Positions 1-8,826 of a DNA stretch of 64,000 bases are shown in pieces. Each line of letters starts with the position of its first letter. Position 1 is the first letter of the stretch. A program made the translations under genes and the position numbers. Under the pieces are notes generated by a model. The model saw nothing but the letters and a program-made list of their open reading frames with translations, did not search any database and had not been told where the DNA came from. The DNA comes from JAJEBT01 sp965221485 (GTDB lineage: Bacteria; Pseudomonadota; Alphaproteobacteria; MPNO01; UBA830): contig OZ244893.1 in assembly GCA_965221485.1 (NCBI GenBank), positions 1,550,001-1,614,000 of the forward strand. The letters are read 5' to 3'.

Positions 1-186
1 GAACGGTTCCATCGTCGCGTAAGGGCCCACTGCCCAACGACATCAAAACCTCTTGTAGCCGCCAGTCGCGCTCCCAGGAGCGCAGCTCTCGTCGTCCAGG
101 GTCGACGAACCCCTTTCCGAAACAACAGGACAATTCTTCAGCCAACAAGGTCCGGCACGGACCGCCATTCACTTTCCCTGGACGTT

Positions 187-2169
187 CTATTCTTCCGCTG
201 ACGCCTGTATCGCCTCGAACCCGACAAGTTGATCCCCCTCATGAACCCGTTCACCCGCCGCGAACAGGATTTCAGTGATCCGGCCATCAGACGGCGCACA
301 TATGGTGTGCTCCACCTTCATCGCTTCCATGACCAGAAGAGGCTGGTTGGCCGCCACGATATCTCCGGCCCGAACCCTGACCGCCGTGACCACCCCTGGC
401 ATGGTAGCGCGCAAGGATGACGCGTCTCCTGCCAAATCCGAGCCAACCGACAGGGGATCGCAGACCATCAGGTTGTAACGGCGATCATCAAGGAAAATGG
501 TCAGATCGTTCCGGTCACGGACGACCTCGGCCCGGAAAGGAACGCCTTCAAGCATCCCTTCGAACCGCACGCGCGAGGTCCAGCGTCCATGACCTGCCAA
601 CACGGTACCGTCGCTTCTTCGAATGTCTCCGGACGGATATCGAGCGAATTCAAAACGGTCATCCCGCCACTCCAGCACAATCGACCGTCGTCCGGCACCT
701 CCCAGTCGCCATCCGGCCTTGTCCGCCCAGGGCGACCGGCCCCTGCCGCCGCGCTGCGATGACGTCAGCAGCGCCAGGGCTGCAAGATCCTGTATCGGAA
801 CTACCGGTTCGGTCGTCTCCGCTGTCAGGACTGACAGATTGCCCGCGATGAACTCTGTATCCACCTGACCAGCCCGGAACATGGCATGATCAACAATGGC
901 TCGCAGGAATGCTTCGTTGGTCAGAGGTCCGGCAACCCGGACCGCCCCCAGGGCTGCAGAGAGGCGTTCAGACGCAACCTGGCGGTTCGCACCGTGGGCA
1001 ATGACCTTGGCGATCATCGGATCGTAGTGAATCGTGATCTCGTCACCCTTTCTGACACCGGAATCGATTCTGACACCGTCGTGATTGCCGGGGAGAAAGA
1101 GATGCGAGATTCGTCCGGTTCCGGGTCGGAATGCCGCGGCCGGATCTTCGGCATAAAGACGGGCTTCAATAGCATGCCCCTCGATTTCAATGTCCTCCTG
1201 CCGTTTTGGCAAACGGCTTCCGTTCGCCACCTGCAACTGCCAATCCACCAGATCTATACCGGTAATCGCTTCCGTGACAGGGTGCTCGACCTGAAGTCGC
1301 GTGTTCATTTCCATGAAGGCAAAACTGCCATCGGAATCGAGGAGAAACTCGATCGTTCCCGCCCCCACATAATCGACCGCTTTCGCCGCCTTTACGGCAA
1401 CGTCCCCCAGGCGCTGGCGCAATTCATCCCCAAGTCCCGGCGCCGGCGCTTCCTCAACCACCTTCTGGTGCCGCCGCTGGACCGAGCAATCCCGTTCAAA
1501 CAGGTGAAGCAGGTTGCCGTGATCATCCCCGAATACCTGAATCTCGATATGGCGCGGGGCCTTCAGGTACTTTTCAATGAGCAGGGCATCACTTCCAAAC
1601 GACGAGAAGGCCTCTCGCCGGGCCGCAGCCAAAGCCTCAACGAGTTGGTCTGGCTCCTCGACCACCCGCATGCCCCGCCCGCCTCCTCCAAGCGCCGGCT
1701 TGACCATGACGGGAAAGCCAATGTCGTGGGCTGTTCTGATCAAATCGTCATCGCCGGTCGCCCCGGGGTCTCCCGCCAATACGGGAACACCGGCCGCAGA
1801 CATGATTCTCTTTGCCTCGGATTTCGAAGCCATGGAACGAATTGCCGACGTAGACGGCCCCACAAACACCACATCGTGATCACCGCACGCGGCAGCAAAA
1901 TCCGCATTCTCGGAAAGAAATCCGAAACCCGGATGAATCGCCCAGGCACCGCAGCGCCTGGCCGCCGCGATGATGGACTCACCGTCCAGGTAGCTGTCCC
2001 CTGCCGCGGCGGATCCGATGCGGACCGCCTCATCAGCCATCTCCACATGCAGCGCATTGCGATCGGCCGATGAATAGACGGCGATCGTGCCAATTCCCAG
2101 ACGCCGGCAGGTCCGGATGATGCGGCAGGCAATCTCACCACGGTTCGCAACAAGAAGTTTCTGGGCCAT
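187..2169 (-). CDS. mccA: Methylcrotonyl-CoA carboxylase biotin-containing (alpha) subunit
   Basis: Biotin carboxylase subunit of an acyl-CoA carboxylase, most likely the ATP-dependent carboxylation of 3-methylcrotonyl-CoA in cytosolic leucine degradation. About 660 residues: an N-terminal biotin carboxylase domain (opening AQKLLVANRGEIA, glycine-rich ATP-grasp loop GGGGRGM near residue 165, ERDCSVQRR and MEMNTRLQVEHPV further on) and a C-terminal biotinyl domain with the biotin-accepting lysine in EAMKVEH near residue 618. The ATG at 2169 is preferred over the GTG one codon upstream because GGGAG sits 7 bases before it. It is last in a minus-strand run behind the carboxyltransferase and isovaleryl-CoA dehydrogenase genes; that context points to methylcrotonyl- rather than propionyl-CoA as substrate. 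Confidence 0.92.
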   Translation of the reverse strand: MAQKLLVANRGEIACRIIRTCRRLGIGTIAVYSSADRNALHVEMADEAVRIGSAAAGDSYLDGESIIAAARRCGAWAIHPGFGFLSENADFAAACGDHDVVFVGPSTSAIRSMASKSEAKRIMSAAGVPVLAGDPGATGDDDLIRTAHDIGFPVMVKPALGGGGRGMRVVEEPDQLVEALAAARREAFSSFGSDALLIEKYLKAPRHIEIQVFGDDHGNLLHLFERDCSVQRRHQKVVEEAPAPGLGDELRQRLGDVAVKAAKAVDYVGAGTIEFLLDSDGSFAFMEMNTRLQVEHPVTEAITGIDLVDWQLQVANGSRLPKRQEDIEIEGHAIEARLYAEDPAAAFRPGTGRISHLFLPGNHDGVRIDSGVRKGDEITIHYDPMIAKVIAHGANRQVASERLSAALGAVRVAGPLTNEAFLRAIVDHAMFRAGQVDTEFIAGNLSVLTAETTEPVVPIQDLAALALLTSSQRGGRGRSPWADKAGWRLGGAGRRSIVLEWRDDRFEFARYPSGDIRRSDGTVLAGHGRWTSRVRFEGMLEGVPFRAEVVRDRNDLTIFLDDRRYNLMVCDPLSVGSDLAGDASSLRATMPGVVTAVRVRAGDIVAANQPLLVMEAMKVEHTICAPSDGRITEILFAAGERVHEGDQLVGFEAIQASAEE

Positions 2170-2287
2170 CACTGTCTCCCGGAACGGTTGTACGAGCTCG
2201 CCGGCGAACAGCTGATGTCAATACGCACTCGAAAAGCGATGCCGCAACACATGATGACTGACCTGGCGCGTCTCGATCCAGAGGTGC

Positions 2288-3892
2288 CTACATCCGGAAC
2301 ACGCCGAATTCGGTTTTCTCTACAGGCGCCTGCAAGGCTGCAGCCAGGCAGAGGCCGAGGACCATACGGGTTTCCTGAGGCTCGATGATGCCATCGTCCC
2401 AGAGTCTTGCGGTTGCGTAACGGGGATCGCCCTCGGTCTCGTATTTCTCGCGGATCGGCTTCCTGAAGGCCTCCTCCTCGTCCAGACTCCATTCTCCGCC
2501 GCGGCCCTCTATATCGTCCCGACGGACCGTCGCAAGCACGCCGGCCGCCTGTTCGCCTCCCATCACGGAGATTCGGGCATTGGGCCACATGAAAAGGAAG
2601 CGCGGTTCGTAGGCACGACCACACATCCCGTAATTTCCGGCACCGAAAGATCCACCGATAATCACGGTGAGCTTGGGGACCCTTGCACAGGCAACCGCCA
2701 TTACCAGTTTGGCGCCGTCTCGCGCGATACCTCCCGCTTCGTAACGCCGGCCTACCATGAAACCGGTGATATTCTGCAGGAATACAAGCGGAATGCCCCG
2801 CTGACAGCAGATTTCAATAAAATGGGCGCCCTTGAGCGCCGATTCGGAAAACAGGATGCCGTTATTGGCAATCAGTCCCACCTGAAATCCCTTTATGCGC
2901 GCAAATCCGCACACCAGTGTTGTACCGTAAAGTGCCTTGAACTCATCGAACTCTGATTCGTCGACGATCCGGGCAATGACCTCCCGTACATCGAACGGAG
3001 TGCGCAAATCCGCGGGCACGATTCCTGCGAGTTCCTCGGGATCGTAGACCGGTTCGCGCGCCCCCCGGGGCCTCTGCCCGCGGAACGGGCTGCCGAGATT
3101 GGCGATGGCGCGACGGACTATGGCCAGCGCATGGGCATCACTCTCCGCAAGATGGTCGGCAACCCCGGATACCCGGGTATGCACATCAGCCCCGCCCAGC
3201 TCCTCTGCTGTCACCACTTCTCCTGTTGCCGCCTTGACGAGGGGTGGTCCACCGAGAAAGATCGTACCCTGCTCCTTGACGATAACGCTTTCATCGGACA
3301 TCGCCGGCACATAGGCGCCGCCGGCCGTGCAGGAACCCATCACAGCAGCAATCTGGGGAATCCCTTCGGCCGACATTCTTGCCTGATTGAAAAAGATGCG
3401 TCCGAAATGGTCCCGGTCGGGAAAAACCTGATCCTGATGAGGGAGATTGGCACCTCCGGAATCGACCAGATAGACGCAGGGCAGCCGGTTCTGTTGTGCG
3501 ATTTCCTGAGCCCTGAGGTGTTTCTTGACCGTCAATGGATAATAGGTTCCGCCCTTTACCGTGGCATCATTGGCAACAATGACGCATTCGCGCCGCTCGA
3601 TTCGGCCAATTCCGGTGATGATCCCGGCTGACGGAACCTCTTCGTCATAGACGCCCCAGGCTGCCAGGGGCGAAAGTTCGAGAAATGGAGAGCCCGGATC
3701 GAGCAGGGCTTCGATGCGGTCCCGGACCAGCATCTTTCCGCGCCCGACATGGCGTTCCCGGGCGGATGTGCTCCCTCCCTCGCGGATGCTTTCTGAGACA
3801 GCACGCAGCGTCTCCACGACACCTCGCATGTGCGCTTCGTTGGACTTGAACGTGGGGGACGTCGGATCAATGGATGAAGCGAAGCGCGGCAT
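2288..3892 (-). CDS. mccB: Methylcrotonyl-CoA carboxylase carboxyltransferase (beta) subunit
   Basis: Carboxyltransferase partner of the biotin subunit, moving CO2 from carboxybiotin to the acyl-CoA. About 534 residues with the two crotonase-like halves of the family; visible motifs include HVGRGKMLVRDRI near the start, the acyl-CoA site around GGTYYPLTVKKHLR and SGGANLPHQ, and the glycine-rich GSFGAGNYGMCGRAYEPRF in the C-terminal half. The SGGANLPHQ/GSFGAGNYGM signature is that of methylcrotonyl- and geranyl-CoA carboxylases. ATG at 3892 is chosen over a TTG two codons upstream. It lies about 120 bases upstream of the alpha subunit gene and about 120 bases downstream of the dehydrogenase gene, consistent with one transcript. 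No methylglutaconyl-CoA hydratase lies between the subunits. Confidence 0.93.
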   Translation of the reverse strand: MPRFASSIDPTSPTFKSNEAHMRGVVETLRAVSESIREGGSTSARERHVGRGKMLVRDRIEALLDPGSPFLELSPLAAWGVYDEEVPSAGIITGIGRIERRECVIVANDATVKGGTYYPLTVKKHLRAQEIAQQNRLPCVYLVDSGGANLPHQDQVFPDRDHFGRIFFNQARMSAEGIPQIAAVMGSCTAGGAYVPAMSDESVIVKEQGTIFLGGPPLVKAATGEVVTAEELGGADVHTRVSGVADHLAESDAHALAIVRRAIANLGSPFRGQRPRGAREPVYDPEELAGIVPADLRTPFDVREVIARIVDESEFDEFKALYGTTLVCGFARIKGFQVGLIANNGILFSESALKGAHFIEICCQRGIPLVFLQNITGFMVGRRYEAGGIARDGAKLVMAVACARVPKLTVIIGGSFGAGNYGMCGRAYEPRFLFMWPNARISVMGGEQAAGVLATVRRDDIEGRGGEWSLDEEEAFRKPIREKYETEGDPRYATARLWDDGIIEPQETRMVLGLCLAAALQAPVEKTEFGVFRM

Positions 3893-4010
3893 TTTCAACT
3901 ATCCATGGATTGGGTGTCCTGACGCAAGATCCTGCACAGGACCGGGGCCCGCAGACCCGGGTGTTTCGGCCGGGAGCAAGGTTTGTGTGACAGTGTGAAG
4001 GTTTGACGTC

Positions 4011-5183
4011 CTACCCTGATTCCGCAAACAGTTCCCGTCCGATGAGCATGCGCCGGATTTCCGAGGTGCCGGCGCCAATCTCGTAGAGTTTGGCGTCGCG
4101 CAGCAACCGCCCGGTCGGATATTCGTTGACATAGCCGTTGCCTCCCAGGATCTGGATCGCATCCAGCGCGAGTTCGGTCGCCCGTTCCGCTGCAAACAGA
4201 ATGACCCCCGCGGCATCCTTGCGCACCGGGCGTTCGCGGTCACAGGCGCGGGCCACCGTATAGGCATAGGCTTTTGATGCACACATGCGGGTATACATAT
4301 CGGCCAGTTTCCCCTGGATCAGCTGGAATTCACCGATCGGGCGCCCAAACTGTTCACGCTCGTGAACGTAGGGTGTCACGACATCCATGCAAGCCTGCAT
4401 GATTCCCAGCGGGCCACCAGCGAGTACAGCGCGCTCAAAGTCAAGACCGCTCATCAGGACACTGACGCCCTCGTCCACTGATCCCAGCAGGTTTTCTTCC
4501 GGCACACTACAGTTTTCGAAGACGAGTTCGCCGGTATTCGAGCCTCGCATGCCAAGCTTGTCGAGCTTCTGGGCCGTCGAGAATCCCTCGAACCCCTTCT
4601 CGACAATGAAGGCCGAGATGCCGCGGGGACCTGCCTCCGGAGTGGTCTTTGCATAGACGATCAGCGTATCGGCGTCAGGCCCGTTAGTAATCCACATTTT
4701 CGAGCCATTGAGGACATAGACACCATCGCGGTATTCGGCGCGCAGTTTCATTGAGACAACATCGGACCCGGCGCCGGGTTCCGACATTGCGAGGGCACCC
4801 ACATGCTCGCCGGAAATCAGCCGGGGCAGGTATTTCTGCTTCTGCTTCGCAGTTCCGTTGCGCCTGATCTGGTTGACGCAAAGGTTGGAGTGGGCCCCGT
4901 AGGAGAGGCCGACCGAGGCCGAGGCGCGACTGATTTCTTCCATCGCGACGACATGTTCGAGGTACCCCATGCCGGCGCCGCCATAGTCTTCCTCAACTGT
5001 GATTCCAAGGAGCCCCATGGCGCCCATTCGGGGCCACAATTCCATCGGAAACTCGTTGGACGCGTCGATTTCAGCAGCCAGTGGAGCGATTTCATCCTGT
5101 GCAAAGTCCCTCACGGACTCGCGGAGAAGGTCGGCAGTGCTGCCAAGCCCGAAATCGAATTCGGGAAGCGCGTTGGGGATCAT
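4011..5183 (-). CDS. ivd: Isovaleryl-CoA dehydrogenase
   Basis: FAD-dependent acyl-CoA dehydrogenase, 390 residues, the usual family length. It oxidises isovaleryl-CoA to 3-methylcrotonyl-CoA, the substrate of the carboxylase encoded just downstream, passing electrons to ETF. Visible features: N-terminal helical domain, the FAD/substrate signature LAMSEPGAGSDVVSMK, WITNGPDADTLIVYAKT, the isovaleryl-type segment GLDFERAVLAGGPLGIMQ (its Glu is at the position of the catalytic base in known isovaleryl-CoA dehydrogenases), and the C-terminal LGGNGYVNEYPTGRLLRDAK. The ATG is preceded by TAGGAA. It is first gene of the leucine block. A generic short-branched acyl-CoA dehydrogenase is possible but less likely given the neighbours. 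Confidence 0.92.
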   Translation of the reverse strand: MIPNALPEFDFGLGSTADLLRESVRDFAQDEIAPLAAEIDASNEFPMELWPRMGAMGLLGITVEEDYGGAGMGYLEHVVAMEEISRASASVGLSYGAHSNLCVNQIRRNGTAKQKQKYLPRLISGEHVGALAMSEPGAGSDVVSMKLRAEYRDGVYVLNGSKMWITNGPDADTLIVYAKTTPEAGPRGISAFIVEKGFEGFSTAQKLDKLGMRGSNTGELVFENCSVPEENLLGSVDEGVSVLMSGLDFERAVLAGGPLGIMQACMDVVTPYVHEREQFGRPIGEFQLIQGKLADMYTRMCASKAYAYTVARACDRERPVRKDAAGVILFAAERATELALDAIQILGGNGYVNEYPTGRLLRDAKLYEIGAGTSEIRRMLIGRELFAESG

Positions 5184-5240
5184 TTCCTACCCGTCCTTGC
5201 TGGCGTTTGACGTGGCCTGTGTGAGGTCCGAACAATCCTT

Positions 5241-5271
5241 ACCACAGTAAGGGCCTCACCACAGTAAGGGC
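5241..5271. repeat. Tandem 14-bp repeat between ivd and the VOC gene
   Basis: ACCACAGTAAGGGC occurs at 5241-5254 and again at 5258-5271, a 17-base period. The first unit overlaps a small CTTAC-CACA-GTAAG stem. It lies between two minus-strand genes, so it may be a slipped duplication or a weak attenuator; no T-run follows. Confidence 0.5.
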
Positions 5272-5286
5272 GAGGCGTGTCGGCGG

Positions 5287-5835
5287 CTACGTCTGGCAGG
5301 CAAGGGTTTTTGCAAAGGCGTCGCGCCAGTCCTCAATGGGCCGGAAGGTCGGATCCGCCTTCGCGTGTGCTTCTGAACGAGCAAAGACTTCTTCGTCTGA
5401 CAGCGACAGATCCAGTTCATACCGGTGAGGCTGGTTGATGTACCAGGGGGTATCCATGAACGCTTCGAGGCGGTTTCCCTCAGGGTCAAGGAAATAGACC
5501 GACCAGGCGTTGCCATGGTCCGTCACATAGACCTGCTGGACATCCTCGTCCTCGCTGACGACGGCATGGACCTGGCGCAACTCGGCAAGACTGTTGCAAC
5601 GAAACGAGATCTGGTTGACCGTAGTCTGCTCGGTCTCGGGTTTGCGACCCTCGGCAATGATAACCTGGTGGTGATCCCGCGGATCGGCAGTCATGAAGGC
5701 GTAGCGGTTTCCGTGGAGGATTCCTTCATCAGACACACCGAAGCCGAACAGCCGCTGGTAGAACCTCTTCATGCGCTCAAAGTCCGTGACCCAGATGCCG
5801 ACATGGGAGAGTTGCATTTGCGGCAGCTTGCCCAT
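5287..5835 (-). CDS. VOC-superfamily (glyoxalase/extradiol dioxygenase-like) protein
   Basis: About 182 residues. An N-terminal vicinal-oxygen-chelate module starts MQLSHVGIWVTDFERMKRFYQ and continues through GNAWSVYFLDPEGNRLEAFMDTP. The candidate metal ligands are His10 (SHVGIW), the His in DHHQV and the Glu in RLEAF, so a metal-dependent dioxygenase, lyase or isomerase activity on a small acid is possible. The remaining C-terminal segment (about 40 residues) is charged and not recognised. The start at 5835 is chosen because the homologous sequence begins there and GGCGGAGACC precedes it; an in-frame extension upstream to 6114 has no domain. It follows the leucine block on the same strand with a 100-base gap. 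Substrate not predictable. Confidence 0.8.
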   Translation of the reverse strand: MGKLPQMQLSHVGIWVTDFERMKRFYQRLFGFGVSDEGILHGNRYAFMTADPRDHHQVIIAEGRKPETEQTTVNQISFRCNSLAELRQVHAVVSEDEDVQQVYVTDHGNAWSVYFLDPEGNRLEAFMDTPWYINQPHRYELDLSLSDEEVFARSEAHAKADPTFRPIEDWRDAFAKTLACQT

Positions 5836-6201
5836 TGTGGTCTCCGCCAATGTATGAAATTCCCTGCGAGAGTAGCCGCCAACGCAAAGGCGGGTCAACC
5901 GATCAACCGATTTGACCTCCCTGCAGAGGGAACTCCTGTTCGGAAAGTGGCACCGCCGCCCTTGCAGCATATGGCACGACCCTCCAGCGAGAGTCCGTTT
6001 CCGGCTGCCACCAGCCGGACAACCCTGTGCCCGACCGACAATGCCGGATCCGGTTTGAGACAGGATCGTCGAGACCGGCTGGGAGCGCAAAGGGCCAGGC
6101 GGCTGATCCGGCATTTCTTGCGATCTTTACGTGTCGTGCCATTGCCAGCCTGAACGAGGACGACTATTGATGCGCGTCATTCATCTATTGCGGAGGACAA
6201 G

Positions 6202-7053
6202 ATGAGGATCACGAGTTACGCGATCAATGGAACGGCGTCCTATGGTGTCGTGACGGACGAAGGAATCATAGATGCGCAGGGACTGGCCGACGGTGCCAAC
6301 ACGCTTCAGGAGGCTATTGCACGGGGAGCCCTTGAGACAATCGCCGCTGCAGCAGCTGGACGAGCGCCCGATCACAGCCTTGCAGACATAGAATTTCTCC
6401 CGGTAATCCTGGACCCTGACAAGGTTTTCTGTGTCGGGTTGAATTACCGCAGCCACGTACTGGAGGGCGGCAACCGACCGATGCCGGAATGGCCCATGAT
6501 CTTCACGCGTTATCCCAATTCCCATGTCGGGCATAATCAGCCCATGATCAAGCCCCGGGTCTCCGACCGGTTCGACTATGAAGGCGAACTCGCTGTCATC
6601 ATCGGCAAGACGTGTCGCCATGTGGCGGAAGAGGATGCACTGTCAGTGGTGGCCGGATATTCCTGCTACAATGACGGTTCGATTCGGGATTATCAGCGCC
6701 ATACCAGTCAGTTCGGACCTGGAAAGAACTTCTATCATTCGGGCGCATTCGGACCGTGGATGGTTACGGCAGACGAGATTCCCGACCCCACCAGGATGAC
6801 TCTGTTGACACGCCTTAACGGCGAAGAAATGCAACGGGCGACCACGGACGACCTTCTTTTCAATATCAATCAGCTGATTGCCTATCTCACTTCCGTGACC
6901 GAACTGTATCCCGGGGATGTCATCTCGACCGGCACCACCGGTGGCGTCGGAAACTACCGTGACCCGCAGGTGTTCATGAGTGAAGGCGACAGGATCGAGG
7001 TGGAGCTGGACCAGATCGGTATTCTGTCCAACCCGATCATCAACGAGACCTGA
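6202..7053 (+). CDS. Fumarylacetoacetate hydrolase family protein
   Basis: 283 residues with the FAH-fold core from about residue 70 on: KVFCVGLNYRSH, the metal-binding acidic set in DYEGELAVIIGK (two Glu), the Asp in CYNDGSIRDYQ, and the C-terminal YPGDVISTGTTGGVG. Family members hydrolyse C-C bonds of acylpyruvates, act as 2-hydroxyhepta-dienedioate isomerases or decarboxylate oxaloacetate. The N-terminal 70 residues match the small lead domain of the acylpyruvase/hydroxymuconate group. ATG is preceded by GGAGGACAAG, a strong ribosome site. It stands alone on the plus strand, divergent from the VOC gene with 366 bases between the starts. Exact substrate unknown. Confidence 0.85.
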   Translation: MRITSYAINGTASYGVVTDEGIIDAQGLADGANTLQEAIARGALETIAAAAAGRAPDHSLADIEFLPVILDPDKVFCVGLNYRSHVLEGGNRPMPEWPMIFTRYPNSHVGHNQPMIKPRVSDRFDYEGELAVIIGKTCRHVAEEDALSVVAGYSCYNDGSIRDYQRHTSQFGPGKNFYHSGAFGPWMVTADEIPDPTRMTLLTRLNGEEMQRATTDDLLFNINQLIAYLTSVTELYPGDVISTGTTGGVGNYRDPQVFMSEGDRIEVELDQIGILSNPIINET

Positions 7054-7225
7054 TCGGATCTCACGGTGCCCGGAAACGACAACCGGTGCGAACGTGGCCG
7101 GTCCGGAAGCATCTGCTCATTTCTCCGGTCTCGCCTCAATGGGATTCAGGTAAGGAAACTCTGAGTTCGGACGAGGCCCCCTACCTGTGGTGTTTGCACC
7201 AGATGCGGGGCCTGATTTTGCCGGT

Positions 7226-7427
7226 TATGCTGGCTTCGGTCAGTTGGCGGACCGCTGACACGCGAGGAGATCGAACCGTGGTTCAGCCATCGCCTGGTTC
7301 TGGCCAGCGCCCCGAGCGATGTTCGGCTGTTCGAGGCCTTTGCCGTCGAGGCGCTCTGTCTTGTCAGCAAGGGCTTCCCCGTCCTCAACACCAAGACCTT
7401 GGCCACAGATCGATCACGCACGAGGAG
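7226..7427 (+). pseudogene. C-terminal remnant resembling a transposon-associated ExeA/TniB-like ATPase
   Basis: Reading the plus strand from about 7250 gives an uninterrupted run without a start codon (GPLTREEIEPWFSHRL, then LFEAFAVEALCLVSKGFP and LNTKTLA). The spacing of an acidic-aromatic helix, an HRL pair and an AVEALxLVSxGFPxLxNT segment resembles the C-terminal helical lid of the AAA+ ATPases that partner with transposases. The frame dissolves after about 7415, where the convergent regulator gene ends. There is no P-loop left. I call it a decayed mobile-element fragment; the family assignment is tentative. Confidence 0.4.
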
Positions 7428-8522
7428 TCAACAATCAACGTGGGCATCGACGAAACCCGGCCCTCGCATCGCTCGTTCGATGCTGTTCAGCGGAACTTTC
7501 AGCAGTTCCATGGCCTTGCTTCTGGAGATGTAGCGTTCGGCAAGCGCCCGATAGCAAAGGCGCTCGAACCGTTGAGGCACTTCGAGCTGGCCACGCAACT
7601 CGACGGGCTCGATCGGCTCGGGCTCCTCCACGCGCCACCCTCTTGCGAAGGTCCTGAACGCGAATGCGAGGGTTGAATCGTCGATGATGCCGTACCTGTT
7701 GAGGCGCACCAGAAACGCCGCAGCGCTGACGCGATACTGGCGCTTTAGCTGCACCAACTCGGTGTAACCAAGCGCGTTCCTGCGGGAACCGAGCTGGTTT
7801 TGCAGGTGTGCGCGGGTAATAAGGAAAGCACCAGCAAATTCGGTCGCTGCCTTCTCGTGGCTGATTGGAGAGTCTGGATCGAACACGCGGTGACCAAGTT
7901 CGTGAGCGAGCGTCAGACGGCGGCGTTCCAGCGAGTGCGTCGCATTGACGATAATCACAGACAGCCGGGAATTGTTACGGGACTGCCTCACCGAACAGGT
8001 CAGGCCGGAAACACTGTCCGGCAGCTCGATAAGAAGCACCTTAATTCCTCGCTCTTCGAGCAATTCGGTCATGTTCGGAATGGGATCATCGCCCAGCCTC
8101 CACTCCTCTCGCAATTCCATGGCGAGTAGTTCAGCCTCTTCGATGCACCCCAGGAATCGGCGGCTGATCTTCGAAATCTGCCATTCGGGGCTGCCTTGCC
8201 TGAGGATTCGCTCGATGGTGCAGTAGCGCTGAAGCTGCTCAATCACGGCGGCCTCGACCGCTGCACGATCTCTTGCTGACGTGCCAGACCGCTTGCGGAA
8301 TTCCATGTCGCGCAGTTCCAGCACCTCTTCGCTCATGAGATACTGTGGCGAGACTGCCAGAACCTCCGCCAGGAGATCCAGCACGTCGGTCCCTGGCATC
8401 ATTTCGCCGCGCTCATACTTGCCTATGGCTTGGGCGCTGACTCGGTTTCCGAGCGAGTCGGACAGTGCGCGAAGCGACAGTCCAGAGCGTTTGCGGGCGA
8501 GTTTCAGACGCTCACCGAACAT
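7428..8522 (-). CDS. XRE-HTH / ImmA-IrrE-type metallopeptidase regulator
   Basis: 364 residues. Residues 1-65 form a Cro/C1-type helix-turn-helix (FGERLKLARKRSGLSLRALSD, SAQAIGKYERG). A central region of about 110 residues leads into an IrrE/ImmA zinc-peptidase domain with HELGH at about 207-211 and a further acidic residue in HEKAATEFAGAFL. Such proteins cleave or sense a repressor or partner to switch stress, prophage or toxin genes. The start at 8522 is chosen because GGAGGCGATC directly precedes it and the HTH begins there. It is divergent from the DUF2188 gene with an AT-rich 79-base gap containing TGTAA-GAT-TTACA. No DUF4411-like PIN partner, often found with this architecture, is present downstream. 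Confidence 0.85.
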   Translation of the reverse strand: MFGERLKLARKRSGLSLRALSDSLGNRVSAQAIGKYERGEMMPGTDVLDLLAEVLAVSPQYLMSEEVLELRDMEFRKRSGTSARDRAAVEAAVIEQLQRYCTIERILRQGSPEWQISKISRRFLGCIEEAELLAMELREEWRLGDDPIPNMTELLEERGIKVLLIELPDSVSGLTCSVRQSRNNSRLSVIIVNATHSLERRRLTLAHELGHRVFDPDSPISHEKAATEFAGAFLITRAHLQNQLGSRRNALGYTELVQLKRQYRVSAAAFLVRLNRYGIIDDSTLAFAFRTFARGWRVEEPEPIEPVELRGQLEVPQRFERLCYRALAERYISRSKAMELLKVPLNSIERAMRGPGFVDAHVDC

Positions 8523-8540
8523 GATCGCCTCCATTGATTT

Positions 8541-8553
8541 TGTAAGATTTACA
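8541..8553. promoter_or_regulatory. Putative operator of the XRE/ImmA regulator
   Basis: Perfect inverted repeat TGTAA-GAT-TTACA, with an additional TTTGTAAA half-site at 8573-8580, inside the AT-rich 79-base divergent gap between the regulator and the DUF2188 gene. Position and symmetry suit autoregulation by the HTH domain. Inference only. Confidence 0.5.
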
Positions 8554-8601
8554 TATTGCCATAAAATCGGTATTTGTAAACTCAATCAGGTTAGTCAACA
8601 T

Positions 8602-8826
8602 ATGGCAAAACGCAATCAACGCGTCGTCTGGCACAAAGGCGGCTGGGCAGTCCGCGGCGCAGGTTCGCAGCGCGCCACGTCAGTACATCCCACCCAAAAG
8701 GCTGCTGTGGATGTTGCGCGAAAAATCGCGCGTACACAGCAATCGGAGCTGTTCATACACGGGCGAGACGGCCGAATCCGCCAGCGCGATTCATACGGAA
8801 ACGATCCGCATCCACCCGGGCAATAG
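8602..8826 (+). CDS. DUF2188 domain small protein
   Basis: 74 residues. The pattern WHKGGWAVRGAGSQRATSVHPTQKAAVDVARKIA followed by ELFIHGRDGRIRQRDSYGNDP is the full DUF2188 domain, which folds as a small alpha/beta unit and has no established biochemical role. DUF2188 genes are common on mobile elements and beside HTH regulators. The ATG at 8602 fits the start of the family; the ribosome site is weak (AGG upstream at 8588-8590). It is divergent from the XRE/ImmA gene and probably controlled by it. Confidence 0.8.
   Translation: MAKRNQRVVWHKGGWAVRGAGSQRATSVHPTQKAAVDVARKIARTQQSELFIHGRDGRIRQRDSYGNDPHPPGQ

Noticed and set aside
886..2073. Long plus-strand open frame (395 codons)
   Set aside because: It is the antisense of the biotin carboxylase gene; composition and the strong minus-strand motifs show it is a GC-driven shadow.
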